Of a DNA stretch of 16,867 bases, positions 14,271 through 16,867 are shown one piece after another (the first letter of the stretch is position 1; each line of letters begins with the position of its first letter). Below the pieces are notes generated by a model. The model saw only the letters and a program-made list of their open reading frames with translations, was not told where the DNA came from and did not search any database. The translations under genes were made by a program, and so were the position numbers. This DNA comes from an uncultured Frankiales bacterium. Its GTDB lineage: Bacteria > Actinomycetota > Actinomycetes > Mycobacteriales > SCTD01. Where the stretch lies: NCBI GenBank assembly GCA_946479905.1, contig CAMLIA010000084.1, forward strand, positions 1 through 16,867. Direction: 5' to 3'.

Positions 14271-14730
14271 CGTCCTCCGGCTCGGAGCCGCTGTGCGGGT
14301 GCGGCCGCACGACCAGCACGGGGCACGGCGCGTGCCGCACGCAGTGGTCGGCCACCGAGCCCATCAGCGCTCCGCGGAGCAGCCCGTGCCGACCGCGACT
14401 GCCGACGACGAGCAGCTCGGCCCCCTCGGCGGCGTCGACCAGCATCCGGTCCGCCGGTCCCAGCACGACGTGGTACGACGTGACCAGCTCCCGGTCCTCC
14501 GGCGACACGGCGGCGAGGGCAGCTGCGAGCCGCTCCTCGGCGAGCAGCCGGGAGCGAGCCGGCGGCACGGCCTCGAGCCCGTAGGCCCGCGGCGTGGGCA
14601 TCTCCGGCTCGTAGGCGTGCACCGCCGTCAGCTCGGCGTCCAGCGCGCGCGCGAGCCGCGCGGCCTGCTCGACGACCAACCGGGACGCGTCCGACCCGTC
14701 CACCCCGACGACGATCCGTGACCTTGTCAT
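14239..14730 (-). CDS. Universal stress protein, single UspA domain
   Basis: A 163-residue protein with one Usp domain beginning MTRSRIVVGVDGSDASRLVV, and near the C-terminus LLVVGSRGRHGLLRGALMGS then HAPCPVLVVRPH. The glycine loop has ten residues between the second and third glycines, one more than the usual nine, so nucleotide binding is likely but not certain. A middle insertion (YEPEMPTPRAYGLEAVPP) replaces the short loop seen in UspA. The last 20 residues are a Ser/Glu/Ala-rich tail. GGAGG lies eight bases before the ATG. Two DosR-like sites lie upstream. The gene is convergent with the sensor kinase and its end overlaps the kinase gene. Confidence 0.93.
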   Translation of the reverse strand: MTRSRIVVGVDGSDASRLVVEQAARLARALDAELTAVHAYEPEMPTPRAYGLEAVPPARSRLLAEERLAAALAAVSPEDRELVTSYHVVLGPADRMLVDAAEGAELLVVGSRGRHGLLRGALMGSVADHCVRHAPCPVLVVRPHPHSGSEPEDVSSAGAAPAR

Positions 14731-14752
14731 GGCGCTCGCCTCCTCACTGCGG

Positions 14753-14758
14753 ATTCTG
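14753..14758 (-). promoter_or_regulatory. Possible -10 element of the usp gene at 14239-14730
   Basis: CAGAAT on the minus strand is the only A/T-rich hexamer near this start. A transcript beginning about seven bases later (near 14746) would place the centre of the DosR-like site at 14781-14795 close to -42, the usual position for DosR activation. This is suggestive only. Confidence 0.3.
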
Positions 14759-14780
14759 CGGGGCGACGGCCGCCGGGGCG

Positions 14781-14795
14781 CGGGCCAGAGGTCCC
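14781..14795 (-). promoter_or_regulatory. DosR-like operator, proximal copy, upstream of usp (14239-14730)
   Basis: On the minus strand this reads GGGACCTCTGGCCCG, with both half-sites complete. It is 50 nt upstream of the ATG at 14730 and 22 bp, centre to centre, from a second complete copy. Confidence 0.6.
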
Positions 14796-14802
14796 GTGGC
14801 GG

Positions 14803-14817
14803 GGGACCAACGGCCCG
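14803..14817 (-). promoter_or_regulatory. DosR-like operator, distal copy, upstream of usp (14239-14730)
   Basis: GGGACCAACGGCCCG on the plus strand has both half-sites complete. With the proximal copy it forms the best paired operator in the window. A weaker palindrome, GGGCCGGACGGCCCT (14838-14852), lies further upstream. Confidence 0.6.
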
Positions 14818-15110
14818 ACCGGCCGGACCCGGCACTCGGGCCGGACGGCCCTGCCGGAAGCCTGCCTGCCGCGGTGCAGTGCAGGCATGACACGCGCGAC
14901 CGCCCCCCGCCCGTCCCGCCGCTTCGACCCGTGCACCGAGCTGTTCGGCCCGGCGCGCCTGTCCAGGTCTGACGACGAACCGGGCGATCATCGGCGTCGT
15001 GACCCACGGGAAGGCGGTCGTCGGGCCTATGGTCGTGACCGCCGAGCGCGAGCGTGACCACGTCCACGCGGTCCACGCCCGGCTGACGAGCTGTGACAGG
15101 GGCTGAGGCC
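14818..15110. other. Intergenic region between usp and pntAA
   Basis: About 290 bp beyond the paired operators holds no gene I can support. It contains a possible hairpin (TGCCTGC 14863-14869 with GCAGGCA 14881-14887), a weak DosR-like site at 15022-15036, and two short plus-strand frames lacking ribosome sites (ATG 14887, 56 codons, Arg-rich; GTG 14999, 35 codons). Confidence 0.5.
15022..15036 (+). promoter_or_regulatory. Weak DosR-like site upstream of pntAA
   Basis: On the minus strand this reads ACGACCATAGGCCCG: a full GGCCC half and a partial GGGACC half (two mismatches). It lies 74 nt upstream of the chosen pntAA start. Confidence 0.35.
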
Positions 15111-16241
15111 GTGACGACGGTAGGTGCGCTGCAGGAGACCGCAGCGGGGGAACGGCGGGTCGCCGTGGTGCCGGACACCGTGCCCCGGCTGCGCGCTCTC
15201 GGCCTCGAGGTCCTCGTGGAGCGCGGCGCCGGCCTCGGCGCGGCCTGCACCGACGACGCCTACCGGGAGGCCGGTGCCCAGGTCGTCGAGCGGGAGCAGG
15301 TCTGGGGAGGGGCCGACATCGTCCTGGCCGTCAACCCACCCGCGCTCCCGCACCCGTCGTCCCACGTCGTCGCCGGCCTCTTCGACCCGTTGCGGGACGC
15401 CGCGTGGTTCTCCGAGGCCGCGGCGGCCGGCGCGACCGTGCTCAGCCTCGACGGCCTGCCGCGCACCCTGAGCCGCGCCCAGACGATGGACGCGCTGACC
15501 TCGCAGGCCAACGTCGCCGGGTACAAGGCGGTGCTGGTGGCGGCCGAGCGCTACCCGGGATACCTCCCGATGCTCATGACGGCAGCCGGCACCGTCCGGC
15601 CGGCAGCGGTCCTCGTGCTCGGGGGTGGCGTCGCCGGGCTGCAGGCGCTGGCGACGGCACGCCGGCTCGGCGCGATCGTCACGGGTTGGGACGTGCGCGC
15701 AGCCGCCCGGGCCGACATCGCCGCGACAGGTGCTTCCGTCCTCGACCTCTCCGAGGTCGACGGGTCAGGGACGGGCGGGTACGCCCGGCAGCTGACCGAG
15801 GAGGAGGAGCGTGCGGTGCAGGAGGCGCTCGCGCGCGCGGTCGTGCGCTCTGACATCGTCATCTGCACCGCTCGCGTCCCGGGTCGTGTCCCGCCGCTGC
15901 TCGTCACCGCGGAGGCCGTCGCCGGCATGTCCGCGGGCTCGGTGCTGGTCGACCTGGCAGCGAGCCCGAAGGGCGGGAACGTCGCCGGGTCGGTCCCCGA
16001 CGAGACCGTCGTGACCGAGGGTGGCGTCACCGTCGTGGGCGCACCGGCGCTCGAGCGCACCGTGCCCCGGGCGGCGTCGACGGCGCTCGCCCGCAACCTC
16101 ACCGCCCTGCTGGGGCTGGTCGTCTCCGACGGGGCGGTGTCCGTCGACCCGTCGGACGAGATCGTGCAGGGCCTGCTCGTGTGCACCGGGGGCGCGCTCG
16201 TGCGCCCCGACCTCGTCGACACCTCAAGGAGGGTCTCGTGA
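15111..16241 (+). CDS. pntAA: NAD(P) transhydrogenase subunit alpha part 1 (NAD(H)-binding domain I)
   Basis: A 376-residue protein matching PntAA. It starts with the family pattern VGALQETAAGERRVAVVPDT, followed by ANVAGYKAVLVAAERYPGYL, the NAD-binding Rossmann motif VLVLGGGVAGLQALATARRL, and SVLVDLAASPKGGNVAGSVP. This domain exchanges hydride between NAD(H) and the NADP(H) site of PntB while protons cross the membrane. GTG at 15111 is chosen because AGGGG lies eight bases upstream and the N-terminus then fits the family; an in-frame GTG at 15093 would add six residues. The last bases overlap the pntAB start (GTGA). The split PntAA/PntAB form is usual in actinobacteria and many other bacteria. 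Confidence 0.93.
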   Translation: MTTVGALQETAAGERRVAVVPDTVPRLRALGLEVLVERGAGLGAACTDDAYREAGAQVVEREQVWGGADIVLAVNPPALPHPSSHVVAGLFDPLRDAAWFSEAAAAGATVLSLDGLPRTLSRAQTMDALTSQANVAGYKAVLVAAERYPGYLPMLMTAAGTVRPAAVLVLGGGVAGLQALATARRLGAIVTGWDVRAAARADIAATGASVLDLSEVDGSGTGGYARQLTEEEERAVQEALARAVVRSDIVICTARVPGRVPPLLVTAEAVAGMSAGSVLVDLAASPKGGNVAGSVPDETVVTEGGVTVVGAPALERTVPRAASTALARNLTALLGLVVSDGAVSVDPSDEIVQGLLVCTGGALVRPDLVDTSRRVS

Positions 16242-16516
16242 CCCCGCTGCTCATGGCCGACATCACGGTCTTCGTCCTCAGCCTGCTGGTGGGCCTCGAG
16301 GTGATCACCAAGGTCCCGGCGACCCTGCACACGCCGCTGATGTCCGGCGCGAACGCCATCCACGGCGTCATCGTCGTCGGCGTCATGCTGCTCGCCGCCT
16401 CGACCGGCGGGTTCGGAGGAGCGGTCCTGCTCTTCGCCGCCGCGTTCTGCGCCGCCATGAACGTGACCGGTGGCTACGTCGTGACCCAGCGCATGCTGGC
16501 GATGTTCCGGCGATGA
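16238..16516 (+). CDS. pntAB: NAD(P) transhydrogenase subunit alpha part 2 (membrane subunit)
   Basis: A 92-residue membrane protein with about three hydrophobic segments. It begins MTPLLMADITVFVLSLLVGL, has EVITKVPATLHTPLMSGANA, a signature of the PntA membrane domain, and ends NVTGGYVVTQRMLAMFRR. It forms part of the proton channel with PntB. GTG start at 16238 with AAGGAGGG just upstream. It overlaps pntAA by 4 bp (GTGA) and pntB by 4 bp (ATGA), so the three genes are translationally coupled. Confidence 0.95.
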   Translation: MTPLLMADITVFVLSLLVGLEVITKVPATLHTPLMSGANAIHGVIVVGVMLLAASTGGFGGAVLLFAAAFCAAMNVTGGYVVTQRMLAMFRR

Positions 16517-16867
16517 GCGGTCTCGACGCCACCAGCCACCTGCTGTACCTCGCGGCGGCGGTCTGCTTCGTCGCGGGGCTGCACCTCATGAACTCACCCC
16601 GCACGGCCCGGCTCGGCAACACCGTCTCGGCAGCTGGGATGACCCTCGCGATCCTCGTCACCGTCGTCACCCTCGTGCACGACGACAGCACCGGCTCGAC
16701 GGCGGCGATCGTCCTCGTCCTCGGGCTCGCGCTCGGCGGGGTGGCGGGGGCCCTCGCGGCCCGCCGGGTCGCGGTCACCTCGATGCCCCAGCTGGTCAGC
16801 GTCTTCAACGCCGTCGGTGGCGCCGCCGCCGGGCTGGTGGCGCTCGGCGAGGCCACCGGCAACGACG
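16513..16867 (+). CDS. pntB: NAD(P) transhydrogenase subunit beta, N-terminal part (runs off right edge)
   Basis: 118 codons are visible without a stop. The product begins MSGLDATSHLLYLAAAVCFV and shows several membrane helices, including GLHLMNSPRTARLGNTVSAA and IVLVLGLALGGVAGALAARR. The segment SMPQLVSVFNAVGGAAAGLV matches the PntB pattern of the proton-translocating membrane domain. The NADP(H)-binding domain III would lie beyond the edge. Start ATG overlaps the pntAB stop (ATGA). Confidence 0.93.
   Translation, partial: MSGLDATSHLLYLAAAVCFVAGLHLMNSPRTARLGNTVSAAGMTLAILVTVVTLVHDDSTGSTAAIVLVLGLALGGVAGALAARRVAVTSMPQLVSVFNAVGGAAAGLVALGEATGND

Noticed and set aside
14838..14852. Third palindrome GGGCCGGACGGCCCT upstream of usp
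   Set aside because: Two of the key positions in the left half differ from the consensus, and such GC palindromes are common here; mentioned only as weak.
14887..15057. Plus-strand frame of 56 residues in the usp-pntAA gap
   Set aside because: No Shine-Dalgarno sequence, and the second half is a run of Arg-rich codons typical of non-coding GC-rich frames.
14999..15106. Plus-strand GTG frame of 35 residues just before pntAA
   Set aside because: It looks mildly protein-like, but it has no ribosome site and spans the weak DosR-like site. Conservation data would be needed to keep it.
1..16867. tRNA, rRNA, CRISPR, insertion sequence or phage elements
   Set aside because: I saw no cloverleaf-like genes, regular repeat-spacer pattern, transposase motif or terminal inverted repeats.

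Overview
The window is very GC-rich, with strong G/C preference at third codon positions, GTG as well as ATG starts, and short or overlapping intergenic gaps. Together with the protein families present this points to an actinomycete (Actinomycetota). I cannot name the genus from sequence alone. The gene set closely resembles the DosR/DevR dormancy (hypoxia, nitric oxide, redox) regulon of mycobacteria: three universal stress proteins, an Acg-type nitroreductase, a paired-CBS protein of the Hrp1 type, a pyridoxamine-oxidase-like flavin protein, a zinc alcohol dehydrogenase and a DevS/DosT-type GAF-GAF histidine kinase. No response regulator gene is present in the window.

Layout, left to right. 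(1) Minus strand: the N-terminal part of an FtsH-type membrane protease (539 to the left edge) and a tandem-domain universal stress protein (1666-791). (2) Plus strand: an unrecognised 137-residue protein, an apparent 8-codon minicistron and a DUF4389 membrane protein, joined by ATGA overlaps (1796-2876). A possible 35-residue minus-strand protein and a 108-residue plus-strand protein (3175-3501) follow. (3) A five-gene minus-strand operon (10056-3468): tandem universal stress protein, GNAT fused to an ADP-forming acyl-CoA synthetase, zinc alcohol dehydrogenase, PNPOx-like flavin protein, and a PAS-PAS-GGDEF diguanylate cyclase. Junctions are 4-bp overlaps or gaps of 2 to 4 bp. (4) A three-gene minus-strand operon (12502-10157): paired-CBS protein, Acg-like nitroreductase and a secreted, membrane-anchored Ser/Pro-rich protein. 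(5) Plus strand: the GAF-GAF histidine kinase (12672-14270), converging with a single-domain universal stress protein (14730-14239). (6) Plus strand: a split proton-translocating transhydrogenase, pntAA-pntAB-pntB, with pntB cut by the right edge.

The unifying signal is a 15-bp imperfect palindrome, approximately GGGACCNNNGGCCCK, seen upstream of essentially every transcription unit, usually 34 to 100 nt from the start codon. It resembles the mycobacterial DosR box. Three promoter regions carry two copies whose centres are 22-23 bp apart. The kinase keeps residues equivalent to the haem ligand (His116) and distal tyrosine (Tyr138) of DevS. I infer a redox- or oxygen-responsive regulon in which a haem sensor controls stress proteins, acyl-CoA and redox metabolism, pyridine nucleotide balance, a membrane protease and c-di-GMP synthesis. 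The motif comparison and the kinase-regulon link are inferences from reading, not from a computed search.
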